Below, piece after piece: positions 1 through 8,422 of a DNA stretch of 51,285 bases. Origin of the DNA: a virus. The DNA lies in the IMG/VR virus record IMGVR_UViG_3300032047_000024, positions 1 to 51,285 of that record. One strand, written 5' to 3'. The first letter of the stretch is position 1. Each line of letters starts with the position of its first letter. The position numbers were made by a program, and so were the translations under genes. The notes below the pieces were generated by a model. That model saw nothing but the letters and a program-made list of their open reading frames with translations, was not told the origin of the DNA and searched no databases.

Positions 1-812
1 ATGATGAAGATGATAGTGATGAATTATTAGGTGGGTTAAAGGATGTAAGAAAGAAAAACTCTAAGAAAGATAAAGAACAAAAAAAGATGAAAGAAATAAA
101 AGACCACGAAGGTAAGATGGCAAAATCACAATTGGAAAGATCTATGAAGTATTCTAAGATGATTTACAATATGATACAGAATGTCGATAAGGGTAAGGGA
201 GTTGAGTTTCCAGCTTGGGTTCAATCCAAACTAACTAAGGCAGAAGATTACTTACAGAGTGTTTTTAATTATTTAGATGGTAAAGACGGATTAGAGGATA
301 AATTTCAAGAGGGTGTAACCATAAAAACAATTGTAGAGGGTGTTAGAGTAAGAAATGGTGAATCAGCCAAACCAGGTATGTGGGAAGTTTTTGACAACCA
401 TTCAGGTAAAAGTATTAAAGTGGTTAAAACAGCATCATCAGCTACAAGGTTAATGAATAGGTTGATGAATAGTGGTCAGTATAACGAAATTGCAACCAAA
501 TGGGTAGGTGAAACAGTAGATGAAGCTATGCCTATGAAGATGAAACCATTTAGTTCATCAGAGGCAAGACAACTTGTTAACCAAGACATTAAAAAGATGT
601 CAAAACATTTAGGTAAAGCATCACAACAATCTATTAAACTTATGATGAATGGTGTAAAGGGTGGTAAATATACTGCAATGGATATATCAAGAGGTTTAAA
701 AGAAGGACCCGCCGGTAGAACACATTTCGGAGAACTTGGTTTTCTACAACAATTGTGGAACAAAGTTCGTGATGGATTTAGAAGATATTCAAAAGACAAA
801 AAACTCAGTTAG
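1..812 (+). CDS. Unknown phage protein, 5'-truncated by window edge
   Basis: The frame is open from the left edge (codons from position 3) through the first ATG at 87 to the TAG at 810-812, so the true start lies outside the window. The visible N-terminus is acidic and then Lys-rich. Counting from the ATG at 87, residues ~43-62 carry a W-V-Q-S-K-x-T-K-A-x-D-Y-L pattern. I recall this small module from several structural or accessory proteins of marine T4-like phages. The remainder is basic and probably helical. It lies upstream of the head genes with its own downstream promoter box, so a virion role is plausible. No function can be assigned. Confidence 0.75.
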   Translation, partial: DEDDSDELLGGLKDVRKKNSKKDKEQKKMKEIKDHEGKMAKSQLERSMKYSKMIYNMIQNVDKGKGVEFPAWVQSKLTKAEDYLQSVFNYLDGKDGLEDKFQEGVTIKTIVEGVRVRNGESAKPGMWEVFDNHSGKSIKVVKTASSATRLMNRLMNSGQYNEIATKWVGETVDEAMPMKMKPFSSSEARQLVNQDIKKMSKHLGKASQQSIKLMMNGVKGGKYTAMDISRGLKEGPAGRTHFGELGFLQQLWNKVRDGFRRYSKDKKLS

Positions 813-825
813 TATATATTTATAG
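813..825 (+). promoter_or_regulatory. Candidate late promoter box (ATATTTATA)
   Basis: The sequence tatatatttatag lies between the stop at 812 and the Shine-Dalgarno of the gene at 846. It is one of about nine copies of an ATATTTAT box found upstream of structural genes in this window. Promoter function is inferred from recurrence and position only. Confidence 0.5.
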
Positions 826-845
826 TTGATTAAGGAGAATCAAAA

Positions 846-1511
846 ATGGCTAAATTAAAAGATTTAATTAAAGAAAACGCAATGTTAGGTGGAGTCGTAT
901 CTAAACCTGCATTCTCAAATCTCAATATGGGATTTAGAACACAAAAAAGTTCCACAAAACTTACTGATATAGTAGAGGATGTTTACGGACAATCTACTCA
1001 AAAAGTAAATGTAAAGGAATTTGTACAAGAAATTGGACAATACAATTCCTATGGTAATGAGATTTATCGTGAAGGTAATCTTAAAGAATTAGCAAATAAA
1101 CTTTCTCGTTTAGCAGAAACTGCAAAACAACATACTTTACAAGAAACCGAAGATTGGTTTGATAAAATCACGGTAAATCGTAATATGAAAGAACTAACTG
1201 GTCTCTCTGGTCAATTTAAGAAAGTTGCTACTGAGGCACAGGCATTACAAGAAAGAATGAGTGGTCTATATGAAGATATGGGACATATTCTTGGTAGATA
1301 TTATGAAATTAATGAATCTAATCCTACTGATACTAACGAAAGTAATGGAGTGGAGGCAGACACAGTAAAAGAAGGTTCTTACGAAGATTTCTTTCAGTCA
1401 GCAATGAAAAAATTTAATATAAGTTCACCAGATGAACTTGATGATGATGAAAAAGTAAAATTTTTCAATTATGTAGATAAAAATTATTCTGCAAAATCAG
1501 AAACAGACTAA
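846..1511 (+). CDS. Conserved phage protein of unknown function, possible internal head protein
   Basis: 221 aa with a good AGGAG Shine-Dalgarno at about 832-836. The N-terminus reads MAKLKDLIKE, close to the MxKLKELLTE start of the genes at 11242 and 11528. Residues ~75-150 look helical or coiled-coil (repeated LxxLAxxA / QALQERM spacing), and the C-terminus is acidic. It lies in the head block ahead of the core protein and major capsid protein. If the phage has a T4-type gp21 protease, LIKE|N would fit its L/I-x-E rule, suggesting an encapsidated protein. I do not recognise a domain. The head-internal role is inference. Confidence 0.85.
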   Translation: MAKLKDLIKENAMLGGVVSKPAFSNLNMGFRTQKSSTKLTDIVEDVYGQSTQKVNVKEFVQEIGQYNSYGNEIYREGNLKELANKLSRLAETAKQHTLQETEDWFDKITVNRNMKELTGLSGQFKKVATEAQALQERMSGLYEDMGHILGRYYEINESNPTDTNESNGVEADTVKEGSYEDFFQSAMKKFNISSPDELDDDEKVKFFNYVDKNYSAKSETD

Positions 1512-1525
1512 AAAACGGAGGTTAC

Positions 1526-1789
1526 TTGGAAGTAAAAGTAAAAAAGAATAATGTAGAGTTCGCTCTTAGGTTATTAAAAAGAAAAATTAAAGATAGTGGT
1601 TTAATGGTAGAGTTGAGAGAAAGACAATACTATAAAAAACCATCAGCAAAAAAGTCAGAACAGAGAAAGTTGGGAAAGGTTCGTAATTGGATTAAACAAC
1701 ACCAAATGAATCCAGATTGGTGTGGAGAACCACCAACAGCAGGACTAAAAGAAAAAATTAAGAAAGAACGATTACAATACAAAAAATAA
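1526..1789 (+). CDS. rpsU: Phage-encoded ribosomal protein bS21
   Basis: 87 aa starting at TTG, preceded by CGGAGG at 1516-1521. No ATG or GTG is available upstream in frame, and the TTG start gives the normal bS21 N-terminus. Residues 1-55 follow the bS21 pattern: V-K-V-x-x-N at the start, then A-L-R-L-L-K-R near residue 13-19, then E-L-R-E-R-Q-Y-Y-K-K-P-S at about 29-40. The C-terminal ~30 residues are an extra basic tail with a DWCGEPP segment not typical of bacterial bS21. bS21 sits near the mRNA-anti-SD duplex on the 30S platform, so a phage copy could exchange with the host protein and bias initiation. It is placed between head genes. Confidence 0.9.
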   Translation: MEVKVKKNNVEFALRLLKRKIKDSGLMVELRERQYYKKPSAKKSEQRKLGKVRNWIKQHQMNPDWCGEPPTAGLKEKIKKERLQYKK

Positions 1790-1805
1790 CCGTTTTTCTA
1801 AGTTT

Positions 1806-1818
1806 TATATATTTATAT
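1806..1818 (+). promoter_or_regulatory. Candidate late promoter box ahead of core protein
   Basis: tatatatttatat in the 156-bp gap between bS21 and the prohead core gene. The rest of the gap holds a small hairpin (CCAAG 1905-1909 with CTTGG 1918-1922) and the AGGAG ribosome site. No ORF was seen. Confidence 0.5.
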
Positions 1819-1945
1819 ACACAAGAATATATCGTTCAATCGCATACGATATACCGACTAATGTAAACCACATTAAAGTTCCTAATAACTTTATTAATTC
1901 CATTCCAAGTTTTTATGCTTGGGATAAACTCTTAGGAGAAAAATA

Positions 1946-3307
1946 ATGGATGATCTTTTAAAAGACGCAATAGCAGATGCTAAAGCAGTCCGAGAGACCG
2001 CACTTGCAAACGCTAAAATAGCTCTTGAAGAAGCATTTACTCCAAGGATTCAATCTATGCTTTCAAAGAAGATTCAGTCTGAAATCGAAGATGAGGAAAC
2101 TCCTCATGATGAAGATGAAATGGCTGGAGAAGAAGTACCTGAAGCACCTGAAGCACCTGCAGAAGAAGAACCTGAAGTGGCAGTAGAGCCAGAAGTTGGT
2201 GAAGAACCATCTGATGAAATAGCTGTAGCTGATGAAGAAGAAGATGCACCTCACGATGAAATCGCTGATGCTGATGAAATGGCTATGGACGCCGATGAAA
2301 TCGCTGATGCTGATGAAGGTGAAGGACACGATGCTGATGAAGGTGAAGAAGATGTGATTGAAATCAATGGTGTAAAGTACGCCCCAGTAGTATCTGAGGA
2401 AGAAGAAGAAGATGCTGACGAAATGTATAAAGAGGAAGAAGAAGTTGATGAAGATGAACTCGACCTCGAATCTATTCTTAAAGAACTCGAAGATGAAGCC
2501 GATGAAGGTGAAGATGACGATGTTAATGAAGAATATGATGAAAATGCAGTCGGTGACGGACATGATTCAGACGAAGTTAAAACAGCTGATGAAGCTGAAT
2601 TAGCCGAGAATGATGTATCTTCCGATATAGGTGCTGGTGATAACAAAGTCAATGATGAAGCAAATGACTCGTCTAAAACAGGAGCACAAGGTCCTGAAGG
2701 TGAAGGAAGTGATTCTGAATCTGGAAAAGAAGATGACAATCTTGAAGTAGTTGATGACTTAGTTGAAGTAAATGGGCAAAAGTATCGTGCAATTAAAGAA
2801 GAAGATGAGGAAGAAGTCAATGAAGAAGATGACAAAGACATCGACCTTGAAGAAATCTTAAAAGCACTTTCAGAAGGTGATGATGATGTAGATGAAGAAG
2901 AAGCAGAAAAGAAAGACGAAGCAATTTCTAAACTCACATCTGAACTTAATGAACATCGCAATGTTGTTAAGTATCTTCGTTCAAAATTGAATGAAGTTAA
3001 TCTACTTAATGCTAAACTCTTGTTTACTAACAAATTATTCCGTGCACACGGTTTAAATAACGAACAGAAGTTAAAAGTGGTGGAAACTTTCGATAGAGCT
3101 AAAAACCTTAGAGAAGTCAAGTTGGTATTTTCAACTTTGGCAGAATCTTTTGGTAGCAAAACCGCAAAGCAGTCTAAACCAATTAAAGAGAGTAAAGGTT
3201 CAGCCTCTAAAGCAGTAGCTTCAACCAAACCTAAATCATCACCACAAGTGATTGAAGAAGGATTTGATATGAAGAAACGCTTTCAGAAGTTAGCTAATAT
3301 TCTGTAA
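1946..3307 (+). CDS. gp22: Prohead core / scaffolding protein (T4 gp22-like)
   Basis: 453 aa with a strong TAGGAG site. Residues ~45-310 are extremely Asp/Glu-rich with short DEIADADE-type repeats. The C-terminal third (~315-420) is a coiled-coil followed by the segment around NAKLLFTNKLFRAHGL and VVETFDRAKNLREVKLVF, the hallmark of T4-like prohead core proteins. The core protein builds the temporary scaffold inside the prohead and is later cut into peptides by the gp21 protease. There is an internal duplication: a hydrophobic E-I/V-N-G-x-K-Y island near residues 138-145 and again near 272-280, each followed by an LE(S/E)ILK(E/A)L helix. It sits immediately upstream of the capsid gene, as in T4. 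Confidence 0.85.
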   Translation: MDDLLKDAIADAKAVRETALANAKIALEEAFTPRIQSMLSKKIQSEIEDEETPHDEDEMAGEEVPEAPEAPAEEEPEVAVEPEVGEEPSDEIAVADEEEDAPHDEIADADEMAMDADEIADADEGEGHDADEGEEDVIEINGVKYAPVVSEEEEEDADEMYKEEEEVDEDELDLESILKELEDEADEGEDDDVNEEYDENAVGDGHDSDEVKTADEAELAENDVSSDIGAGDNKVNDEANDSSKTGAQGPEGEGSDSESGKEDDNLEVVDDLVEVNGQKYRAIKEEDEEEVNEEDDKDIDLEEILKALSEGDDDVDEEEAEKKDEAISKLTSELNEHRNVVKYLRSKLNEVNLLNAKLLFTNKLFRAHGLNNEQKLKVVETFDRAKNLREVKLVFSTLAESFGSKTAKQSKPIKESKGSASKAVASTKPKSSPQVIEEGFDMKKRFQKLANIL

Positions 3308-3346
3308 TAGTAAAGTAATTAATAACAATTTTTTTGGAGAAAAAAA

Positions 3347-4963
3347 ATGGCAGACAATTTAAGTTCCATCGAAAATTTGATGGAATCATACGATTCTCAG
3401 AGAAGCCGTTTGGCAGAGACTCAAAAGTTAGTCAGTAAGTGGGAGCCTACTGGACTACTTGAAGGTCTTACCGATACAAACAAACAGCATGGAATGGCTG
3501 TTCTTCTTGAAAATCAGGCACGTCAGTTAATTGATGAATCATCAAAGACTGGTACTGCTTCGAATTCAGAAGAATGGAGTGGTGTTGCTTTACCATTGGT
3601 TCGTAGAATCTTTGGTGAATTAGCAGCTCAAGACTTTGTTAGTGTTCAACCTATGAACCTACCAAGTGGTCTTATATTCTATCTTGATTTCAAGTATGGT
3701 ACAGCCCAAACTGGTAATCATAACAAGAACTCGTTCATTCATGGTAATACTTCAGCATCTAACGCAGACGCTAGTGGTGGTTTATATGGAGCAGGTAAAT
3801 TTGGATATTCAATCAATGACCAAGCAACTGCAACGATAGCACCAACCGTAGCATCCGCTTCTTGGAAAGAAGTAGAATTTGAACAATCATTATCCGCATC
3901 AATTGCAACAACAGCATCTGATCAGATTATTAAAGGTACGGTCGCAAGGTCTAACTTTACTAACCCTGATGTTGAAGGTGTTCGTTCTTTTGTACTAAGT
4001 GGATCTGATATTACAGCAACCTACCCAGCTTATACATATTATGATGATACTAATGTATATTTCTATTTTAAGACTGGTGATGGTGAATTAAATAGTGGTG
4101 TTGGTATTAAGTACCATTCACAACCAACTGATATCACTCGTGGTGATTTCGAACAAGATTCATTTACAACACCTGCACCTAACAGTGCTGATGATGTAGA
4201 TATTCCTGAAATCGATATCGCACTTCGTTCAGTATCTATTGTTGCTAAGACTCGTAAGTTAAAAGCAATATGGACTCCTGAACTAGCTCAAGACCTTAAC
4301 GCTTATCATAGTGTTGATGCAGAAGCTGAATTGACTTCAATGTTAAGTGAGTACATCTCAATGGAAATTGATTTGGAAATCCTTGATATGTTGAAGCAAA
4401 ACGCAAATGCAAAACACGAATATTGGTCAGCTAAAGTTGGATTTGAGTTTGATTCAGTAAGCAATGTCTTTAGTGAAGTTAGTGGTAACTCTAACGCTTA
4501 CACTAAAGGTGAGTGGTTCCAGACTCTTGGTAACAAGATGCAGTCTGTTTCCAACGCAATCCATCAGAAAACTCTACGTGGTGGAGCTAATTTCATAGTG
4601 ATTTCACCTGAAACAGCTACAATCATAGAGAGTATTCCTGGATACGCCGCTGATACCGATGGTGACGCGACTAATAACTCATATGCAATGGGTGTACAAA
4701 AAGTAGGTGCATTGAATAACAGATATACGGTTTATAAGAACCCTTATATGTTAGAAAACGATGTCCTTATGGGTTTCAGAGGAAGTAACTTCCTTGAAAC
4801 TGGAGCTGTATACGCACCATATGTACCATTAATCATGACTCCTCTTGTTTACGATCCTGTTAACTTTACACCAAGAAAAGGTGTGATGACAAGATACGCT
4901 AAGAAGATGGTAAGACCTGAATTCTATGGTAAAGTAATCGTCGCTGATACACAATTTGTTTAA
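3347..4963 (+). CDS. gp23: Major capsid protein (T4 gp23-like)
   Basis: 538 aa with a TTTGGAG Shine-Dalgarno. It has the gp23 arrangement. An N-terminal delta region (~1-64) is followed by SEEWSGVALPLVRRIFGEL and the PMNLPSGLIFYLDFKYGT block of the HK97-like fold, and the C-terminus carries MTPLVYDPVNFTPRKGVMTR. The bond at LIDE64|S65 fits the gp21 protease rule (L/I-x-E) and falls almost exactly where T4 gp23 is cut (E65|A66). Codon use is richer in CGT, GCT and AAC than in the surrounding genes, as expected for the most abundant virion protein. A rho-independent terminator follows directly. Confidence 0.95.
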   Translation: MADNLSSIENLMESYDSQRSRLAETQKLVSKWEPTGLLEGLTDTNKQHGMAVLLENQARQLIDESSKTGTASNSEEWSGVALPLVRRIFGELAAQDFVSVQPMNLPSGLIFYLDFKYGTAQTGNHNKNSFIHGNTSASNADASGGLYGAGKFGYSINDQATATIAPTVASASWKEVEFEQSLSASIATTASDQIIKGTVARSNFTNPDVEGVRSFVLSGSDITATYPAYTYYDDTNVYFYFKTGDGELNSGVGIKYHSQPTDITRGDFEQDSFTTPAPNSADDVDIPEIDIALRSVSIVAKTRKLKAIWTPELAQDLNAYHSVDAEAELTSMLSEYISMEIDLEILDMLKQNANAKHEYWSAKVGFEFDSVSNVFSEVSGNSNAYTKGEWFQTLGNKMQSVSNAIHQKTLRGGANFIVISPETATIIESIPGYAADTDGDATNNSYAMGVQKVGALNNRYTVYKNPYMLENDVLMGFRGSNFLETGAVYAPYVPLIMTPLVYDPVNFTPRKGVMTRYAKKMVRPEFYGKVIVADTQFV

Positions 4964-4994
4964 ATTGTAATTAATCAGTAGATCATATAAAAGA

Positions 4995-5020
4995 GGGGAG
5001 ATTTATTTCTCCCCTTTTTT
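4995..5020 (+). terminator. Rho-independent terminator after capsid gene
   Basis: GGGGAG (4995-5000), 8-nt loop, CTCCCC (5009-5014), then six T (5015-5020). A perfect stem with a U-tract 31 bp after the capsid stop codon. Confidence 0.92.
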
Positions 5021-5027
5021 ATTGCCG

Positions 5028-5039
5028 TTATATTTATAG
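5028..5039 (+). promoter_or_regulatory. Candidate late promoter box after terminator
   Basis: The run ttattgccgttatatttatag follows the terminator T-tract. The same arrangement, T-tract then TTGCCGT then ATATTTATA, recurs after the tail sheath gene at 22507-22530. It would restart transcription for the neck genes from 5070. Confidence 0.55.
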
Positions 5040-5069
5040 ATGACAAAGAATATCCTTTAGGAGAATAAT

Positions 5070-6218
5070 ATGGAAGCTATATGGCCAGGAAGTGGTTCAG
5101 CAGTTAGTGGAAATACACCATTTGCACTATACGACAACGACACAACATTTCAATCAGATTCACCAAAATTTGCTAATTGGTGTGCAAAGAGACTTGGTTA
5201 TCCAATTATGGCAATTGAATTACAAGATTCTCAATTTTATGCTTGTTTTGAGGAAGCAATTACAGAATATTCCTCACAAGTTAATCAATTCAATATAAGA
5301 GAAAATTTATTATCATTAAGAGGACACTCAACGGGTTCAAATGTAACTCATAAACGAGTAACATCTAATTTTGCAGAAAGTATCAGAATGTCAGAACAAT
5401 ATGGTACAGAGGCTGGAGTAGGTGGAACAATAGATTATAAGAGTGGTTCAATTAGTGTTAATAGTGGTTCACAAGTTTATGATTTAAATACATTATTTGC
5501 AGATGTTTCAGAAAGTGGAAAGGCAATAGAAGTTCGTAGAGTTTATTACGAAGCAAGTCCAGCAGTTCAACGATATTTTGATCCATATGCAGGAACAGGA
5601 GCAGGTTCTTACAATATGTTAGATGGTTTTGGTTGGGGTAATATGACACCAGCCGTTCAATTTATGATGATGCCAATATACGCAGATATGTTAAGAATGC
5701 AAGCAATTGAATTTAACGACCAAGTTAGAAAATCAACACACACTTTTGAATTAAGAAATAATAAAATTAGAATATTTCCTAATCCAACATCCACTTATAA
5801 TTTGTGGTTTGAATATATTTTAAAAGAAGATAGAGATAATCCATTACAAACTGCACACGGAGAAACATCAAATGTAGTTTCAGATTATTCAAATGTTCCT
5901 TATGACAATATGGAATATAAATTCATAAATGATGTTGGTTTACAATGGATTAGAAAATATGGGTTAGCTTTAAGTAAAGAATTACTTGGTATGATTAGGA
6001 GTAAGTATGGTAGTATTCCTGTTCCAAATGCCGAAACAACTTTAGATGGTGATACTTTGAGAAATGAAGCCGCAACCGAAAAGGAATTATTAGTAACACA
6101 ACTACGAGAAAATCTTGAAGCATCAAGTAGGAAAATGATGTTAGAGGCCGATAGTGAAGAATCAACACGATTACAAGAAAAGTTAAATAAAGTTCCATTA
6201 CCAATTTATATAGGATAA
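5070..6218 (+). CDS. Putative neck / head-tail connector protein (gp13-like)
   Basis: 382 aa with a TTTAGGAG site. The N-terminal part has FANWCAKRLGYPIMAIEL and a helical segment with FYACFEEAITEYSSQV (~residues 35-70). It then has a beta-rich middle, and a region with KIRIFPNPTSTYNLWFEY near residue 232-250. This pattern matches proteins called neck or head completion proteins in marine T4-like phages. The order capsid, this gene, the 161-aa gene, then the gp15-like gene matches T4 13-14-15. The specific gp13 equivalence rests on order and memory of relatives, not on a diagnostic motif. Confidence 0.7.
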   Translation: MEAIWPGSGSAVSGNTPFALYDNDTTFQSDSPKFANWCAKRLGYPIMAIELQDSQFYACFEEAITEYSSQVNQFNIRENLLSLRGHSTGSNVTHKRVTSNFAESIRMSEQYGTEAGVGGTIDYKSGSISVNSGSQVYDLNTLFADVSESGKAIEVRRVYYEASPAVQRYFDPYAGTGAGSYNMLDGFGWGNMTPAVQFMMMPIYADMLRMQAIEFNDQVRKSTHTFELRNNKIRIFPNPTSTYNLWFEYILKEDRDNPLQTAHGETSNVVSDYSNVPYDNMEYKFINDVGLQWIRKYGLALSKELLGMIRSKYGSIPVPNAETTLDGDTLRNEAATEKELLVTQLRENLEASSRKMMLEADSEESTRLQEKLNKVPLPIYIG

Positions 6219-6222
6219 TATT

Positions 6223-6708
6223 ATGGCAGGAAGATTTTTACCACAAAGAGACTTAAATGTTTTTGAACGGGTAAATAAGGAACTGATTGGAGATTTACAA
6301 GGTGGTAAAGATGGAATAATAAATCAACAGGCAGTTCTTTATAAGGTATCAGTTCAAGATACCATGACTAATCTTTACGGAGAGGCTAGTGGTGGTAAAA
6401 GATTTAAAGCAGGAATTAAATTTTCTTGTTTAATAGATGCTGCAGATTTTGATTATAATAATGATGAATTTGGACCAGATGAAGAACAATCTGCAACATT
6501 TCATATACTAAGACAAACTCTTATTGATTTGAATTTAGTTCCAGAACTTGGTGATATATTTGAATGGAATTGGGCACATTTCGAAATAAATGCTGTAAAT
6601 GAAAACCAATTAATTGGTGGTATACAGGAAAACAATTGGACGGTTTCTTGTACATCACATAGAATAAGATTTTCTAATCTCGGTGTTGAAAGAGTTAGGA
6701 GTATTTAA
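6223..6708 (+). CDS. Putative neck protein (gp14-like)
   Basis: 161 aa, starting 5 bp after the previous stop with only a weak AGGAT site, so probably translationally coupled. The region GDIFEWNWAHFEINAV near residues 110-125 resembles the GDxxxFxxxxxxFEI turn of T4-like neck proteins. There are no membrane segments. The stop TAA overlaps the next ATG. By position it would join the capsid portal to the tail. It could alternatively be a tail terminator. Confidence 0.6.
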   Translation: MAGRFLPQRDLNVFERVNKELIGDLQGGKDGIINQQAVLYKVSVQDTMTNLYGEASGGKRFKAGIKFSCLIDAADFDYNNDEFGPDEEQSATFHILRQTLIDLNLVPELGDIFEWNWAHFEINAVNENQLIGGIQENNWTVSCTSHRIRFSNLGVERVRSI

Positions 6709-8414
6709 TGGCACGAAATAAACCACTACCAAGAAAACATAGAAGTGATACTTCACGAGGTAATCTAAATAGGGCAAGACAATACAAACGAGATACTGAT
6801 AATGTACAAGATGTATCCGTTTCATTAATGGATTTAGATTCTGCCATAATGTATTATTTTACAGAGGTTGTTAAACCTACGGTGGTAGATAATGGTGAAA
6901 CTGTAAAAGTTCCTATAATGTATTCTTCACCTGAGAGATGGTACGCTATACAAAATACTGGTTTTATGAGGGATAAGAAACGACAAGTTATTCTACCTGT
7001 TATAGCATTTAGAAGAACAGGAATGTCAAAAGATGAAACTATAGCTGTCGATAAGATAGATCCAGAAGAACCAAAATTACATTGGCAGTTTGAAAGAAAA
7101 TATACAAACGCAAATCGATATGATGCATTCTCCGTACAACAAGGAATGATACCACAACGAGAATATTACAATGTTGCTGTACCTGATTATATGGTAATAA
7201 CATATGATTTTATTATTTGGACACACTACATTGAACAGATGAATAAATTAGTAGAACGAATAAATTGGTCTGAAGGGGCATATTGGGGTGAACCTGGTAA
7301 GATGAAATTTAGAACAAACATAGATAGTTTTACGGATAGTACAGAAGTTACTGATAAAGAGAGAATTGTAAAAACAGAATTTAGTGTTACATTAAAGGGG
7401 TATTTGATTCCTGAAGCTTACAACGAGTTATCAGGTCCTCATACGATGCAAAAATTCATTACACCTAAAACACTTGTTATAAAAGATGAAGTGGATACAC
7501 CTATTGCACCACTAATGGAACAATTACAAGGTGCAGAAGCTTTTCCAGATGCACAATCAGTATCACAAAATGAAACACAACCAGTAACTTTAACACATCC
7601 ATTTACATTGACTGCTGGAACAGGAGTTTCAATTACTAATGACGGAGAATCTTTTACAGGAACAACCGCCGTATCCCATACTATCTCACTACCACAGGCA
7701 GTAGGAACAGATGCAAATGTAACTTTCGGACAAGTTACCGCATCTTTGGCCAAAATAGGTACAACTTCACCAATATTATTTGATGGGAGTGGTATAGTTT
7801 CTGATTTAGCAATTACAGGTTCGGTATCAACAACTGGTAATGTAAATGTTCAAGGAAATTTAAGTATAGATGGTAACCTTAGAGTTGAAAATTTACACAC
7901 TCAGATTATATCCGAGTCAATAATACAATCAACAGGTTCAAACTTCTTTGGTGATGCATTAGCAGATACACATCATTTTACTGGTAGTATTATGACGAGT
8001 GGTTCACTATCACTTAATGGATATGAAGTTGATGAGATATCAAACGATACAAGTCTTGCTGGTTCAAGTGCAACCTCACTCGTTACCGAACATGCTGTAA
8101 AATCATATATATCTGGTCTAAGTTCTGCAGATGAACAAACTTATTTACGAAAACAATTTGTAAAGATATCCAATACTCTGATAAATGCCAGTACGGCAAG
8201 TTTTACAGCGGTAACCGCATCTGCACCTGATGGTATGACATCAACAACCGAACACGATTTTATATTTTTTATCAATGGTCAATATATGGAACATGATGCT
8301 ATAAGTATACAACAAGTAGGTGCATCACTTTACTTAGGTGTGGATACGGGTAGTATCGGATATGCATTAGAAAGTGATGATGAGATATTGGCATGGGGTA
8401 AATTTAACTCTTAG
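6708..8414 (+). CDS. Tail-completion protein (gp15-like) fused to fibre-like C-terminal domain
   Basis: 568 aa whose ATG overlaps the previous stop. Residues ~35-240 resemble T4 gp15 tail-sheath stabiliser relatives in marine phages: VPIMYSSPERWYAIQNTGF, a basic RDKKRQVILPVIAFRRT strand, and VPDYMVITYDFIIWTHY. From about residue 290 the character changes to Thr/Ser/Gly-rich fibre-like sequence. It has TTGNVNVQGNL repeats and a terminal module (SLNGYEVDEISND ... YLRK ... DEILAWGKFN). The whole C-terminal ~275 residues are paralogous to the next gene. gp15 relatives normally end near residue 260, so this is a fusion or domain capture. It may place an appendage at the neck (whisker or collar position), which is inference. 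Confidence 0.8.
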   Translation: MARNKPLPRKHRSDTSRGNLNRARQYKRDTDNVQDVSVSLMDLDSAIMYYFTEVVKPTVVDNGETVKVPIMYSSPERWYAIQNTGFMRDKKRQVILPVIAFRRTGMSKDETIAVDKIDPEEPKLHWQFERKYTNANRYDAFSVQQGMIPQREYYNVAVPDYMVITYDFIIWTHYIEQMNKLVERINWSEGAYWGEPGKMKFRTNIDSFTDSTEVTDKERIVKTEFSVTLKGYLIPEAYNELSGPHTMQKFITPKTLVIKDEVDTPIAPLMEQLQGAEAFPDAQSVSQNETQPVTLTHPFTLTAGTGVSITNDGESFTGTTAVSHTISLPQAVGTDANVTFGQVTASLAKIGTTSPILFDGSGIVSDLAITGSVSTTGNVNVQGNLSIDGNLRVENLHTQIISESIIQSTGSNFFGDALADTHHFTGSIMTSGSLSLNGYEVDEISNDTSLAGSSATSLVTEHAVKSYISGLSSADEQTYLRKQFVKISNTLINASTASFTAVTASAPDGMTSTTEHDFIFFINGQYMEHDAISIQQVGASLYLGVDTGSIGYALESDDEILAWGKFNS

Positions 8415-8422
8415 GGTTAGAT

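Noticed and set aside
2063-3228. Long minus-strand frames opposite the acidic core protein
   Set aside because: They mirror the GAA/GAT-rich codons of the core gene and give Ser/Phe low-complexity proteins with no ribosome site. No other minus-strand gene exists in the window.
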